Positions 43,111 to 51,184 of a stretch of 64,000 nucleotides of DNA are shown here, in pieces. Within the stretch, counting starts at the first letter, position 1, and each line of letters begins with the position of its first letter. The notes under the pieces were generated by a model. That model had not been told where the DNA came from, made no database searches, and saw only the letters and a list, made by a program, of their open reading frames with translations. This DNA is from Paractinoplanes lichenicola (GTDB lineage Bacteria; Actinomycetota; Actinomycetes; Mycobacteriales; Micromonosporaceae), in NCBI RefSeq assembly GCF_016785085.1, contig NZ_JAENHO010000004.1, positions 186,001-250,000 of the forward strand. Reading direction: 5' to 3'. The position numbers and the translations under genes are program-made.

Positions 43111-43989
43111 ATGACCTCGACCTTGACCTTGACCTCGGCCTCCGGCCTGCCCGACCTGACCGGACGCACCGTGATCGTCACCGGCGCCGGCAGCGGCATC
43201 GGGCTGGCCACCGCGCAGGCCCTGGGCGCCGCGCACGCCCGCGTCGTCCTCGCTGTCCGGAACACGGCGAAAGGCGCCGCCGCGGCCGCCTCGATCGCCG
43301 GCGAGACGGTCGTACGGCCCCTCGACCTGGCCGACCTGAGCTCCGTGCGCCGCTTCGCCGACGAGTGGGCGGGACCGATCGACGTGCTCGTCAACAACGC
43401 CGGCGTCTCCAGCCCGACCCTGCAGCGCACCAGGGACGGCTTCGAGCTGCAGTTCGGCACCAACCACCTCGGCCCGTTCGCGTTGACGAACCTGCTGCTG
43501 CCGCACATCACCGGACGCGTCGTCTCGCTGTCCTCCCAGGCCGAGCGGACCGGGCGGATCGCCTTCGACGACCTGGGCCTCGAACGCACGCCGTACCGGG
43601 AATCCCGGGTCTACGCGGCGTCGAAGCTGGCGAACCTGCTCTTCATCACCGAGCTGCAGCGCCGCCTGACCGCGGCCGGCTCGCCGGTCCTCGCCGCCGC
43701 CGCCCATCCGGGCCTGGTCGCCACCCCCATGACCGAGGGCAGCGGTGGCGCGATGACCCAGTTCATGGTTCGCCACCTGGCGCAGAGTCCGGAGCAGGGC
43801 GCGCTGCCGGTGCTGCTCGCCGCGACCGCCGACGTGCCCCCGGGCGCGTTCACCGGTCCCCAGCACGCGATGCACATGCGGGGCGGGGCCCAGCTGATCG
43901 GCCGGTCGAAGCACTCCAGGGACCCGGAGCTCGCGCGTCGTCTCTGGGCCGTGTCCGAGGAACTGACCGGCGTCACGTTCGGGCTGTGA
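43111..43989 (+). CDS. SDR-family NAD(P)-dependent oxidoreductase
   Basis: 292 residues. Rossmann loop VIVTGAGSGIGLATAQALG, the NNAG motif (VLVNNAGVS), Ser in VVSLSSQAER, and the YAASK catalytic pair. The long C-terminal region and the FELQFGTNHLGPFALTNLLL stretch match retinol-dehydrogenase/WWOX-like SDRs. The substrate is unknown. It is controlled, by inference, by the divergent TetR protein. Confidence 0.9.
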   Translation: MTSTLTLTSASGLPDLTGRTVIVTGAGSGIGLATAQALGAAHARVVLAVRNTAKGAAAAASIAGETVVRPLDLADLSSVRRFADEWAGPIDVLVNNAGVSSPTLQRTRDGFELQFGTNHLGPFALTNLLLPHITGRVVSLSSQAERTGRIAFDDLGLERTPYRESRVYAASKLANLLFITELQRRLTAAGSPVLAAAAHPGLVATPMTEGSGGAMTQFMVRHLAQSPEQGALPVLLAATADVPPGAFTGPQHAMHMRGGAQLIGRSKHSRDPELARRLWAVSEELTGVTFGL

Positions 43990-44004
43990 GCCGGCCAAGA
44001 CGAG

Positions 44005-45135
44005 CTAAGGGTTCCCGAGGTGGGGGAGCAGTGTGGGCCGGTCGACGGCGAAGGCGGCCGCGTCCAGGTGCGGCGGCCGGTTCAGCATGAGGTCGGCCAG
44101 CAGCTCGGCGGTGGCCGTGGACAGGACGATGCCGGCGCCCTCGTGACCGGTGGCGTGCCACAGGCCGGGGAGGCGGTGGTCGGGGCCGATGACCGGCAGG
44201 TGGTCGGGGACGAAGGGGCGGAATCCCCCGTACGCGCGCATCACCGCGACCCCCTCCAGGAAGGGGAACAGCACCAGCGCCTTGGCCGCCACTGCCGACA
44301 GCACCCGGGCCTCGATGGTCTCGTCGAAGCCGCGGCGTTCCCGGGACGAGCCGATCAGGACGGTGCCGGCCGCGGTTGACTCGACGACGCTGGAAGTTTG
44401 CAGGGAGGCGTCGTTCGAGCCGACCGCGCCCACGTAGTCGGCGTCGTAGACCTTGTGCCGGATTCGTTGGCGCATCCGGGTGGTGACCAGGATCGTGCCG
44501 CGCCGGGGGCGTACGGGAAGGGTGACTCCGAGCCGTTCGGACACCTCACCCGACCAGGGCCCGGCCGCTACCACGACGTGATCGGCGGCGAGGGGGCCGT
44601 CGGAGGTGACGACGCCGCCGCCGCGTAGCGAACTCAGCACCTCTACGCCCTGGCGAACCTGGGCGCCGTGGCGGCGGGCGTCGGCCAGCAGGGCCTCGGT
44701 GGCGATCGCGGGCTGCACCTGGGCGTCCTGCGGATAGAGGATCGCCGCCGCGTGGCCGGGGTTGAGGTCGGGCTCGTGGTCCAGGCCGTTCACTTCGGAC
44801 GCTTCGACCCCCGCCGTACGCTGGGTGGCCGCGAACGCGCGCAGTGCCGTCGCGCCCGCTTCGGTCGTCGCCACGACCAGCCCGCCCTTGGCCTCGTACT
44901 CGATCGGCAGTGGGCTTTCGGGCCGGAACTCGCGCCACAGTGTCAGCGAGCGCAGCGCCAGGTCGAGCTCGGGGCCGGGGCCCTTGTCGGAGACCAGCAG
45001 GTTGCCCTCGCCGGCCGCGGATGTGCCACCGGCCGACGCCGAGCGGTCGAGCACGATGACGTCGACGCCGGCCCGCGCGAGCTCCCGGGCCACGGCCGCG
45101 CCGACGATCCCCGCGCCCACCACGACGACCCTCAT
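44005..45135 (-). CDS. DAO-family FAD oxidoreductase, probable D-hydroxyproline dehydrogenase subunit
   Basis: 376 residues from ATG 45135, overlapping the GntR stop (ATGA). An in-frame start at 45153 is less likely. Flavin motif MRVVVVGAGIVGAAVARELA, VLDRSASAGGTSAAGEGNLL (a GG-doublet and substrate loop) and a C-terminal FAD contact GLWHATGHEGAGIVLSTATA. It is the glycine/D-amino-acid oxidase fold and would be the catalytic subunit that oxidises cis-4-hydroxy-D-proline, passing electrons to the 37359/37667 subunits. Confidence 0.88.
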   Translation of the reverse strand: MRVVVVGAGIVGAAVARELARAGVDVIVLDRSASAGGTSAAGEGNLLVSDKGPGPELDLALRSLTLWREFRPESPLPIEYEAKGGLVVATTEAGATALRAFAATQRTAGVEASEVNGLDHEPDLNPGHAAAILYPQDAQVQPAIATEALLADARRHGAQVRQGVEVLSSLRGGGVVTSDGPLAADHVVVAAGPWSGEVSERLGVTLPVRPRRGTILVTTRMRQRIRHKVYDADYVGAVGSNDASLQTSSVVESTAAGTVLIGSSRERRGFDETIEARVLSAVAAKALVLFPFLEGVAVMRAYGGFRPFVPDHLPVIGPDHRLPGLWHATGHEGAGIVLSTATAELLADLMLNRPPHLDAAAFAVDRPTLLPHLGNP

Positions 45136-45797
45136 TCGCTTCGCCCGCTCCACCAGCCGGTGATGTGGCCGAGGTGGCGGTGCATCAGTTCCTCGGCCCC
45201 GGCGCCGTCACCCGACTCCAGCAGGTCGAGCAGCGTCAGGTGTTCGACCGAGGACTCGGCCAGCTCGGGGGAGCCCAGCATCGTGGCCAGGCCGACCAGC
45301 CGGGTCTGCTGGCGCAGATCGCCGACCAGGGTGACCAGGCGGTCGTTGCCGGTCAGACTGAGCAGGTGCAGGTGGAAGGTGGTGTCGGCGGCCAGATAGG
45401 TCGGCAGGTCGGAGGCGTCGGCGCTGGTCACGATCGCCTCGGCCTCGGCCCGCAGCCGGCCCAGGCGCGCGGCGTCGAGCCGGCCCGCGAGCAGGCGCAT
45501 CGGCGGCGCCTCGAGCCACTGCCGGATCTGTACGATCTCGGCCAGGTCCTGCTGGCTGACCTCGGTGACCCGGAAGCCCTTGTTGCGCGCGATCTCCACG
45601 AATCCACGCTTCTCGAGATTCAAGAGCGCTTCCCGTACGGGCGTGGCCGAGACGTCGAACCGGGCCGCGAGGGTCGGCGCGGTCAGCATCGTGCCCGGGG
45701 CGAACTCGCCGGAGACGATCGCGGCGGCCACCGCGTCCTCCACGTGCTGCCGGAAGCTGCCGGCGGTGCGCAGCGGGCCGATGAGCGGTGACGTCAT
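45132..45797 (-). CDS. GntR-family (FCD) transcriptional regulator
   Basis: 221 residues from ATG 45797 with GGGAGGCA upstream. The winged helix is LTAPTLAARFDVSATPVREA then LLNLEKRGFVEIARNKGFRV. The all-helical FCD domain has the metal/ligand His set (DTTFHLHLLSLTG; RHLGHITGWW). FCD regulators of amino-acid and hydroxyproline catabolism usually sense the substrate or an intermediate. It likely controls both the divergent gene at 45839 and, through the same TGTGACAT word, the operon at 37359. Confidence 0.92.
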   Translation of the reverse strand: MTSPLIGPLRTAGSFRQHVEDAVAAAIVSGEFAPGTMLTAPTLAARFDVSATPVREALLNLEKRGFVEIARNKGFRVTEVSQQDLAEIVQIRQWLEAPPMRLLAGRLDAARLGRLRAEAEAIVTSADASDLPTYLAADTTFHLHLLSLTGNDRLVTLVGDLRQQTRLVGLATMLGSPELAESSVEHLTLLDLLESGDGAGAEELMHRHLGHITGWWSGRSE

Positions 45798-45817
45798 GGC
45801 TGTTGCCTCCCTCGGTG

Positions 45818-45832
45818 GTATGTGACATGGTA
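45818..45832. promoter_or_regulatory. Candidate GntR operator in divergent promoter
   Basis: GTATGTGACATGGTA contains TGTGACAT (45821-45828) with ATGT-G-ACAT symmetry, 21 bp from the GntR start and 11 bp from the cyclodeaminase-family start. It shares the 8-mer with the site at 37342-37349. Confidence 0.55.
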
Positions 45833-45838
45833 CAGCGC

Positions 45839-46708
45839 ATGATCGAGGCGGACCAGGTAGCCGCACTGGGCTTCCCGGGCGCGATCGCCGCGCTGCGCGA
45901 AGCCCTGGCCGCGGGGCTCGACCCCGAGTCCGAGCCGGCCCGCTCCCGCGTCGAACTCGGCGGTGGCGAGATCCTGATGATGCCCTCCGGCGACGACCGG
46001 TTCGCGGGCATCAAGCTGGTCGGCGTCGCGCCCGGCAATCCCGCCCACAACCTGCCTCGCATCCACGGCGTCTACGTATTGTTCGACGCGCCCACGCTGG
46101 TGCCGCGAGCCATTCTGGACGGTGCCGCCCTTACGTCGCTGCGCACCCCCGCAGTGTCGGCCCTGGGCGTCGACTTGGTCGCGCCCGCCGACGCCCGCCG
46201 ACTGGTGGTCTTCGGAACGGGGCCGCAGGCGTTGGGCCACATCGAGGCGATCCGCGCGGTGCGCCCCATCGATTCGGTTCAGGTGGTCGGTCGAGACCGC
46301 GACCGAGTATCGGCATTCGCCCGCGAGCTGGGCCTCGAGGCGGCCGGTCCGGAAGCGGTGGCTGACGCCGACATCGTGGCCTGTTGCACGACCGCGCGCG
46401 AGCCGCTGTTCGACGGGAAGTTGCTGCGTGACGATGCCGTCGTGGTGGCGGTTGGGTCGCATGAGCCTGAGGCCCGCGAGGTCGACGCCGAGACCGTACG
46501 CAGGTGTGGTGCCCTCGTGGAGTCGCGCGCGGTCGCCATGCGTGAGGCCGGGGACCTGATTCTGGCGGGAACGACGGCAGACGAGCTGACCACGTTGGCC
46601 GATCTGGTCCGGGGTGTCGCCCCCGCCCGGCCCAGGCTGATCAAGACCGTGGGGATGGGCTGGGAGGACCTTGTGATCGCCGCCGCCGTTGTGGAGTCGT
46701 TGTCATGA
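45839..46708 (+). CDS. Ornithine-cyclodeaminase/mu-crystallin family, probable pyrroline-2-carboxylate reductase
   Basis: 289 residues from ATG 45839; ATG 45827 lies in the operator and is less likely. The NAD(P) fold is LVVFGTGPQALGHIEAIRAV, the substrate lobe has GIKLVGVAPGN, and ILDGAALTSLRTPAVSALGV is the family signature. In proline/hydroxyproline loci these reduce delta-1-pyrroline-2-carboxylate to L-proline. The stop overlaps the LLM gene (ATGA). Confidence 0.88.
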   Translation: MIEADQVAALGFPGAIAALREALAAGLDPESEPARSRVELGGGEILMMPSGDDRFAGIKLVGVAPGNPAHNLPRIHGVYVLFDAPTLVPRAILDGAALTSLRTPAVSALGVDLVAPADARRLVVFGTGPQALGHIEAIRAVRPIDSVQVVGRDRDRVSAFARELGLEAAGPEAVADADIVACCTTAREPLFDGKLLRDDAVVVAVGSHEPEAREVDAETVRRCGALVESRAVAMREAGDLILAGTTADELTTLADLVRGVAPARPRLIKTVGMGWEDLVIAAAVVESLS

Positions 46709-47565
46709 CCGAGTTGTCCGCGCTGGTGTTGCCGGACCGGCATCCGGTCGCCGACTGGGTCGCCGACGTGGTGGAGGCCGAGCGGGCCGGTGTGTGCACG
46801 GTCTGGACGTACGACCACCTGACCTGGCCGCTGCTCAAGGACAGCCCCTGGTACGGCTGTGTCCCGCTGATCGCCGCCGCGGCCGGGGCCACCGAGCGGG
46901 TCCGTCTCGGTATTCAGGTCGCGACGCCGAACTACCGGCACCCGGTGCCGTTCGCCAAGGAGCTGATGACTCTCGACCAGCTCAGCGGGGGCCGGCTCGA
47001 GGTGGGCCTGGGCGCCGGCGCCGAGAGCCTGGACGCGCTCGTGCTGGGCGATCCCGCGTTGACGCCGCGTGAGCGGATGGACCGGTTCGCCGAGTGGATC
47101 GGGCTGCTCGACCGGCTGCTCGCCGAGCCCGTCGTCACCGTGCGGGGCGAGCGGTACAGCGCGATCGACGCGCACCAGCTGCCCGGGTGCGTGCAGACGC
47201 CGCGCGTGCCGTTCACCGTGGCCGGCACCGGCCCGCGGTCGCTCGCGCTGGTGGCCAAGCACGGCCAGGCCTGGGTCACCTACGGCCCGTACGGTCCGGC
47301 GGTCGCTCCCGACGAATGGTTCGCCGCCCTCGAGAAGCAGTCCGCCCAGCTCGACCAGGCCCTCGACGGCCGCCGGATCCGCCGCGTCGTCAACGTCGCC
47401 CTCGAGACGTACTGGCCGTTCGAGAGCCGCGACCGCTACGCCGACACCGTGGGACGGCTCGCCGCGCTGGGCTTCGACGAGGTCAGCGTGCACTGGCCGC
47501 GCCCGGACGGCCGGGGCGTGCCCAGGAACGCGCTGAGTGACGTCTTGTCCGTGCACGGGCTGTGA
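46705..47565 (+). CDS. LLM-class flavin/F420-dependent oxidoreductase
   Basis: 286 residues. A luciferase-like barrel: DVVEAERAGVCTVWTYDHLT at the N terminus, GIQVATPNYRHPVPFAKELM, the LDQLSGGRLEVGLGAGAESL signature, and VAGTGPRSLALVAKHGQAWV. It probably uses F420, which actinomycetes make, or FMN. It is coupled to the cyclodeaminase-family gene by ATGA, so it probably belongs to the same regulon; its step is unknown. Confidence 0.88.
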   Translation: MTELSALVLPDRHPVADWVADVVEAERAGVCTVWTYDHLTWPLLKDSPWYGCVPLIAAAAGATERVRLGIQVATPNYRHPVPFAKELMTLDQLSGGRLEVGLGAGAESLDALVLGDPALTPRERMDRFAEWIGLLDRLLAEPVVTVRGERYSAIDAHQLPGCVQTPRVPFTVAGTGPRSLALVAKHGQAWVTYGPYGPAVAPDEWFAALEKQSAQLDQALDGRRIRRVVNVALETYWPFESRDRYADTVGRLAALGFDEVSVHWPRPDGRGVPRNALSDVLSVHGL

Positions 47566-47598
47566 TTGAGCGCCTCCTAACAGGGGTATGCGGCGCCC

Positions 47599-48021
47599 GT
47601 GAGGGCGAAATGGTGGGGTGCGACCGCGTTGTCCGTGGTCGCCCTCGCCTGGGGCGGGGCCGGCTATCTGATCACCAAGCCGGTCGACTTCCACGACTAT
47701 CGGGTCGCCGCCGTGAGCGCGGCCGAGACCGCCCACGACGCGCTGACCACGACGGCCCTGGTCGCCGAGGCCCTCGAAAAAGGCCAGGTCATGACCCCGT
47801 ACGGGAAAAGTGCCTTTGACGATGCCCGCAAGGCGCTGGCCGGTGGGGCGAAGAAGTTCACCGCGATCGAACCGCCGGACGAGCGCTGCGAGCGCATGCA
47901 CGACGAGCTGGCGCCCCTGCTGCAGCAGGCCGACGCCGCGCTCACCCGCACCGAGACCGAGCCGCACGCGGCCGATCAGCTCTCCGACGCGCTGGAACGC
48001 TTCGTGGAGCAGCACACGTGA
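47599..48021 (+). CDS. Small membrane-anchored protein, unknown
   Basis: 140 residues with GTG 47599. A single N-terminal hydrophobic helix (TALSVVALAWGGAGYLI) anchors a helical, mostly acidic domain outside the membrane. A CERMHDELAPLLQQADAALT helix and a DERCER segment are visible; no known domain. It is linked by GTGA overlap to the Nramp-like gene, so it may assist that transporter. Confidence 0.75.
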   Translation: MRAKWWGATALSVVALAWGGAGYLITKPVDFHDYRVAAVSAAETAHDALTTTALVAEALEKGQVMTPYGKSAFDDARKALAGGAKKFTAIEPPDERCERMHDELAPLLQQADAALTRTETEPHAADQLSDALERFVEQHT

Positions 48022-49235
48022 AGCGCCTCCTGGCCGTCACGCTGGGCATTCTCACTGCGATCGGCGGCTTCGTCGACATCGGAGACATCGTCTCGACCTC
48101 GGAGGCGGGCGCGCGGTTCGGGCTGTCCCACACGTGGGTGCTGCTCGTGGGCATCGTCGGCATCTGCGTGTACGCCGAGATGGCGGGCCGCGTGACGGCG
48201 GTGTCCAAACGCCCGGTGTACGACCTGATCCGCGAGCGCCTCGGCCCGCGCGTCGCCCTGGTCAACCTGCTGGGGGCGTACGCGATCACGCTGTTGACCC
48301 TGGCCGCCGAGATCGGGGGCGTGGCGCTCGCGTTGCAGCTGCTCAGCGGCGCCCCCTATCTGCTCTGGGTGCCGGCCGTGGCCCTCGTGCTGTGGCTGGC
48401 GCTGTGGCGGGTCAAGTTCTCGACCCTCGAACGGATCTTCGGCCTGGCCGGGTTGTCGCTGGTCGTGCTGCTGATCGCGACGTTCAAGCTGGGACCCGAC
48501 TTCACGCAGATGACCAAGATCGCGCCGCCGCCGGGCGAGAACTGGCCGACCTACTTCTTCGTGGCGATCGCCCTGTTCGCGTCGGCCATGACCCCGTACG
48601 AGGTCTTCTTCTTCACCTCGGGCGGCGTCGAGGAGCGGTGGACGCCCCGGGACCTGACGCTGTCGCGGGTCAACGTGTTCCTCGGCTTCCCGCTCGGCGG
48701 GCTGCTCGCGTTCGGCTTCCTGGCCACGTCGGCCGCCGTCTACGAGCCGCTCGGCATGCGGGTCGACACGCTCGGGCAGGCGGTGCTGCCCGCCGGGCTC
48801 GCGTTCGGCCAAGTCGGGCTGGGGCTGGTGATCCTGGGCGTGTTCGCGGCCACCTTCGGCGCGGCGATGGAGACCAGCCTGTCCGCGGGTTACACCGTGG
48901 CGCAGTATTTCGGCTGGTCGTGGGGCAAGTATCTGCGCCCCCGGCAGGCCGCCCGGTTCCACACCGTGGTGCTGGTGAGCATCCTGCTGGCCGTGGCCGC
49001 GCTGCTCACGACGATCGACCCGGTGCAGCTCACCGAGTACATGCTGATCTTCAGCGCGATCGTGCTGCCGCTGACCTACCTGCCGATCCTGGTGATCGCC
49101 AACGACCGCGGCTATCTCGGCGACAAGGTCAACGGCCGGCTGGCCAACACGCTCGGCGTGATCTATCTGTTCGTCATCCTGGCCGCGGCGGTCGCGGCCG
49201 TGCCCATCATGATCCTGACCGGCATGGGAGGCTGA
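48018..49235 (+). CDS. Nramp-related divalent-metal transporter with altered metal motifs
   Basis: 405 residues, about 11 helices. It follows the Nramp/LeuT-like fold, but the TM1 motif that is DPGN in true Nramps reads GGFVDIGDIVST and the TM6 Met-Pro-His motif reads ASAMTPYEVFF. The metal-ligating Asp is kept, while Asn and Met are replaced by Asp and Thr and His by Tyr. Such changes are known in Nramp-related magnesium transporters and in non-transporting relatives, so Mg2+ or another hard ion is possible (inference). Two PRC-barrel-like genes follow. Confidence 0.85.
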   Translation: MKRLLAVTLGILTAIGGFVDIGDIVSTSEAGARFGLSHTWVLLVGIVGICVYAEMAGRVTAVSKRPVYDLIRERLGPRVALVNLLGAYAITLLTLAAEIGGVALALQLLSGAPYLLWVPAVALVLWLALWRVKFSTLERIFGLAGLSLVVLLIATFKLGPDFTQMTKIAPPPGENWPTYFFVAIALFASAMTPYEVFFFTSGGVEERWTPRDLTLSRVNVFLGFPLGGLLAFGFLATSAAVYEPLGMRVDTLGQAVLPAGLAFGQVGLGLVILGVFAATFGAAMETSLSAGYTVAQYFGWSWGKYLRPRQAARFHTVVLVSILLAVAALLTTIDPVQLTEYMLIFSAIVLPLTYLPILVIANDRGYLGDKVNGRLANTLGVIYLFVILAAAVAAVPIMILTGMGG

Positions 49236-49236
49236 C

Positions 49237-49590
49237 ATGCGCCTGCTCATCGGGTTCGACCTGCTCGACCGTCAGATCGTCGACCGTGACGGCGTGCCGG
49301 TGGGCAAGGTCGACGACGTCGAGCTGTCCGAGGACGCCCGTACGCTCACCGCGCTGCTCACCGGGCAGAGCGCGCTCGGCGGCCGGTTCGGCGGCGTGCT
49401 GGGCCGCTGGATCACCGCGGCGGCCGGCGGGGCCGAGCCCAGACGCATCCCGTACGACCTGGTGGCGAAGGTCGACTCGGCGGTGCACCTGGCGATCAAG
49501 CGGGAGCTGCTGGCCCCGCCCGCGCTGGAGAAGTGGCTGGACGACCACCTGATCGGACGGATACCGGGAGCCGACAATGCCGAGAGCTAG
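49237..49590 (+). CDS. PRC-barrel-like protein, partner of Nramp-like gene
   Basis: 117 residues, start ATG one base after the transporter stop. The N-terminal half is a PRC-barrel-like beta sheet (IVDRDGVPVGKVDDVELSED). The middle contains a Gly/Arg loop (ALGGRFGGVLGRWITAAAGG) and a C-terminal helix (AIKRELLAPPALEKWLDDHL). PRC domains often sit on cytosolic faces of transport or RNA-processing complexes; a regulator of the transporter is plausible. Confidence 0.8.
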   Translation: MRLLIGFDLLDRQIVDRDGVPVGKVDDVELSEDARTLTALLTGQSALGGRFGGVLGRWITAAAGGAEPRRIPYDLVAKVDSAVHLAIKRELLAPPALEKWLDDHLIGRIPGADNAES

Positions 49591-49861
49591 CGACTTTCTG
49601 GGTAAGCGGGTGGCCGGCGGCCGCATCGTCGACGTCGCGTTCGACGAGAACCAGCGGCTGACCGAGGCGATCGTGGTGCGCGGCCCGTGGGGGCGGTTGC
49701 TCGGCTACGAACGCGAACAGGTGCGCGGGCCGTGGCTGATCGAGACGCTGGCCCGGTGGATCCTGCGCCGCGAGACGATCGTGGTGCCGTGGGACCCGTC
49801 GTTCGTCACGCCAGACCCTCGGCCTGAGCCACCGACTTCGGCTCGGGAGGCGTCCGGGTGA
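49577..49861 (+). CDS. Second PRC-barrel-like small protein
   Basis: 94 residues overlapping the previous gene by 14 bp. Starts MPRASDFLGKRVAGGRIVDV, another PRC-like strand set, followed by a short helix (LIETLARWILRRETIVVPW). The Pro-rich tail overlaps the 3' end of the minus-strand methyltransferase by 56 bp. Probably forms a complex with the first PRC protein and the transporter. Confidence 0.75.
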   Translation: MPRASDFLGKRVAGGRIVDVAFDENQRLTEAIVVRGPWGRLLGYEREQVRGPWLIETLARWILRRETIVVPWDPSFVTPDPRPEPPTSAREASG

Positions 49862-50414
49862 AGACCTCGAGGAGGAAGTCGGCCTCCTCGTGCCGGGCCT
49901 GACGGGCCAGCGCGGGCACGGCGCCGAGCAGTTCGTGCACCTCGTCGCCGGGGCGGGCGTGCTCGTCGACCGGGTGCCGCCAGTGCACGGCGACCAGGTC
50001 GCCGCCGGGTTCGAGGGAGGCCACCGTCCGCTCGATCAGCGTGGCCAGGTCATGGTCGTCGAAGTAGTAGCCGAGCTCGGACAGCACGATCAGGTCGAAC
50101 GTCTCGTCCGGCCAGTCTGCCGGCATCCGCGCGGTGCGCACGGTGACGTGCGGGAACGCGGCCAGGTGGTCGGCGGCGGTGGCGATCGCGGCCGGGATCG
50201 CGTCGACCGACAGCAGCCGGTCGCAGCGCCCGGCCAGCCGCGCGGTGAGCCGGCCGGTCGAGCAGCCGGGCTCGAACCCCGACCGGTAGTGGCGGCGCGG
50301 CAGCGAGTCCACGGTGAGGGCGTGCTTGCGGGCGTCGTACCAGCGGGTGGCGAAGCTCCACGGGTCGTCGCTGCGGGCGTACAGGTGCTCGAAGTAGCTG
50401 GTCGGCGTGGTCAC
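49806..50414 (-). CDS. NodS-like SAM-dependent methyltransferase
   Basis: 202 residues from GTG 50414. The start YFEHLYARSDDPWSFATRWY is typical of the NodS/UbiE-like group found with PIG-L enzymes. The SAM motif is FEPGCSTGRLTARLAGRCDR and motif IV is FDLIVLSELGYYF. In many actinomycetes this protein is fused to a PIG-L deacetylase; here the genes overlap by GTGA, which supports joint function in modifying an amino sugar or related small molecule. Confidence 0.88.
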   Translation of the reverse strand: MTTPTSYFEHLYARSDDPWSFATRWYDARKHALTVDSLPRRHYRSGFEPGCSTGRLTARLAGRCDRLLSVDAIPAAIATAADHLAAFPHVTVRTARMPADWPDETFDLIVLSELGYYFDDHDLATLIERTVASLEPGGDLVAVHWRHPVDEHARPGDEVHELLGAVPALARQARHEEADFLLEVFTRTPPEPKSVAQAEGLA

Positions 50415-51136
50415 CGGAAGATCACCTCGAACGGGCGGGCGAACCGGGCCAGCACGTGCGGGGGCAGGATCGCGGCGTCGGCCGGCTCGGGGCCCAGGGG
50501 AGCGATCTGGCTGGGGAAAGCCTCGATAGCGGCCTGTTTCGCATCTCGGACATTTCGCGCAAGTGGCACCCTGAAAGCCCGATCCCACGGCACCCGGGGG
50601 TCTTCCGGTGCGGACCAATGCCACGTCCAGATCGGGTATTCCAGCAGCACCGCCCCGGTGGCCTCGCACGCGCGGGCGGCGGCCCGGCCCACCGCCTCGT
50701 GATCGGGGTGCCCGTCCTCGCGCCAGGTCGCCAGGCACCACCGGCCGGGGGAAAGCAGCCCGGTCAGGACCTCGGTCAGCGCCTCCTCGTCGATCTTGCC
50801 GTCGGGCTGGCCCGGCCGGTGCACAACCGCGTCGGCCAACCCGAGGCGGCGCAGGGCCTCGTCGGTCTCGGCCCGGCGGATCAGAGCCAGCTCGGCCTGC
50901 GTGTGCACGGTCGAGCCGGGGTGCGAGGCCTCGCCGTCGGTCACCGCCACCAGCTCGGCCCGCCCCAGCGTCGCCATCAAACCGGCCACGCCGAGGATCT
51001 CGTCGTCCGGGTGCGGGGCGACGATCAGCGGCGTGCCCGCCTCGCCCAGGGGCAGCTCGGGCCACTCGGCCATGGCGGGCCAGGCGAGCCAGCTCCCCTC
51101 CGGCGTGCCCTCCTCGATGACGATCGGCTTCACCAC
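50411..51136 (-). CDS. PIG-L family deacetylase
   Basis: 241 residues with GTG 51136 and an AGGAGGAA ribosome site. The zinc-binding PHPDDE motif lies in LIVAPHPDDEILGVAGLM and the second site is in WREDGHPDHEAVGRAAARA. It is likely a Zn N-deacetylase on GlcNAc-type or similar substrates, related to mycothiol MshB, but with a methyltransferase partner. Its start lies in a duplicated 32-bp junction shared with the acyl-CoA-dehydrogenase-like stop. Confidence 0.9.
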   Translation of the reverse strand: MVKPIVIEEGTPEGSWLAWPAMAEWPELPLGEAGTPLIVAPHPDDEILGVAGLMATLGRAELVAVTDGEASHPGSTVHTQAELALIRRAETDEALRRLGLADAVVHRPGQPDGKIDEEALTEVLTGLLSPGRWCLATWREDGHPDHEAVGRAAARACEATGAVLLEYPIWTWHWSAPEDPRVPWDRAFRVPLARNVRDAKQAAIEAFPSQIAPLGPEPADAAILPPHVLARFARPFEVIFR

Positions 51137-51184
51137 AGCGATTCCTCCTGAACGATCGGCTTCACCACGGCGACTCCTCCTGGA
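51121..51184 (-). repeat. 32-bp duplicated stop/start junction upstream of PIG-L
   Basis: Two copies, 51121-51152 and 51153-51184. Each carries an AGGAGGA ribosome site, GTGGTGAAGCCGATCG and TGG-TGA/GTG overlap. The upstream copy makes a 12-codon frame (51168 to 51130) that begins VVKPIVQEE and ends at a TGA overlapping the PIG-L start. It mirrors the 26-bp junction at 25610. Confidence 0.88.
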
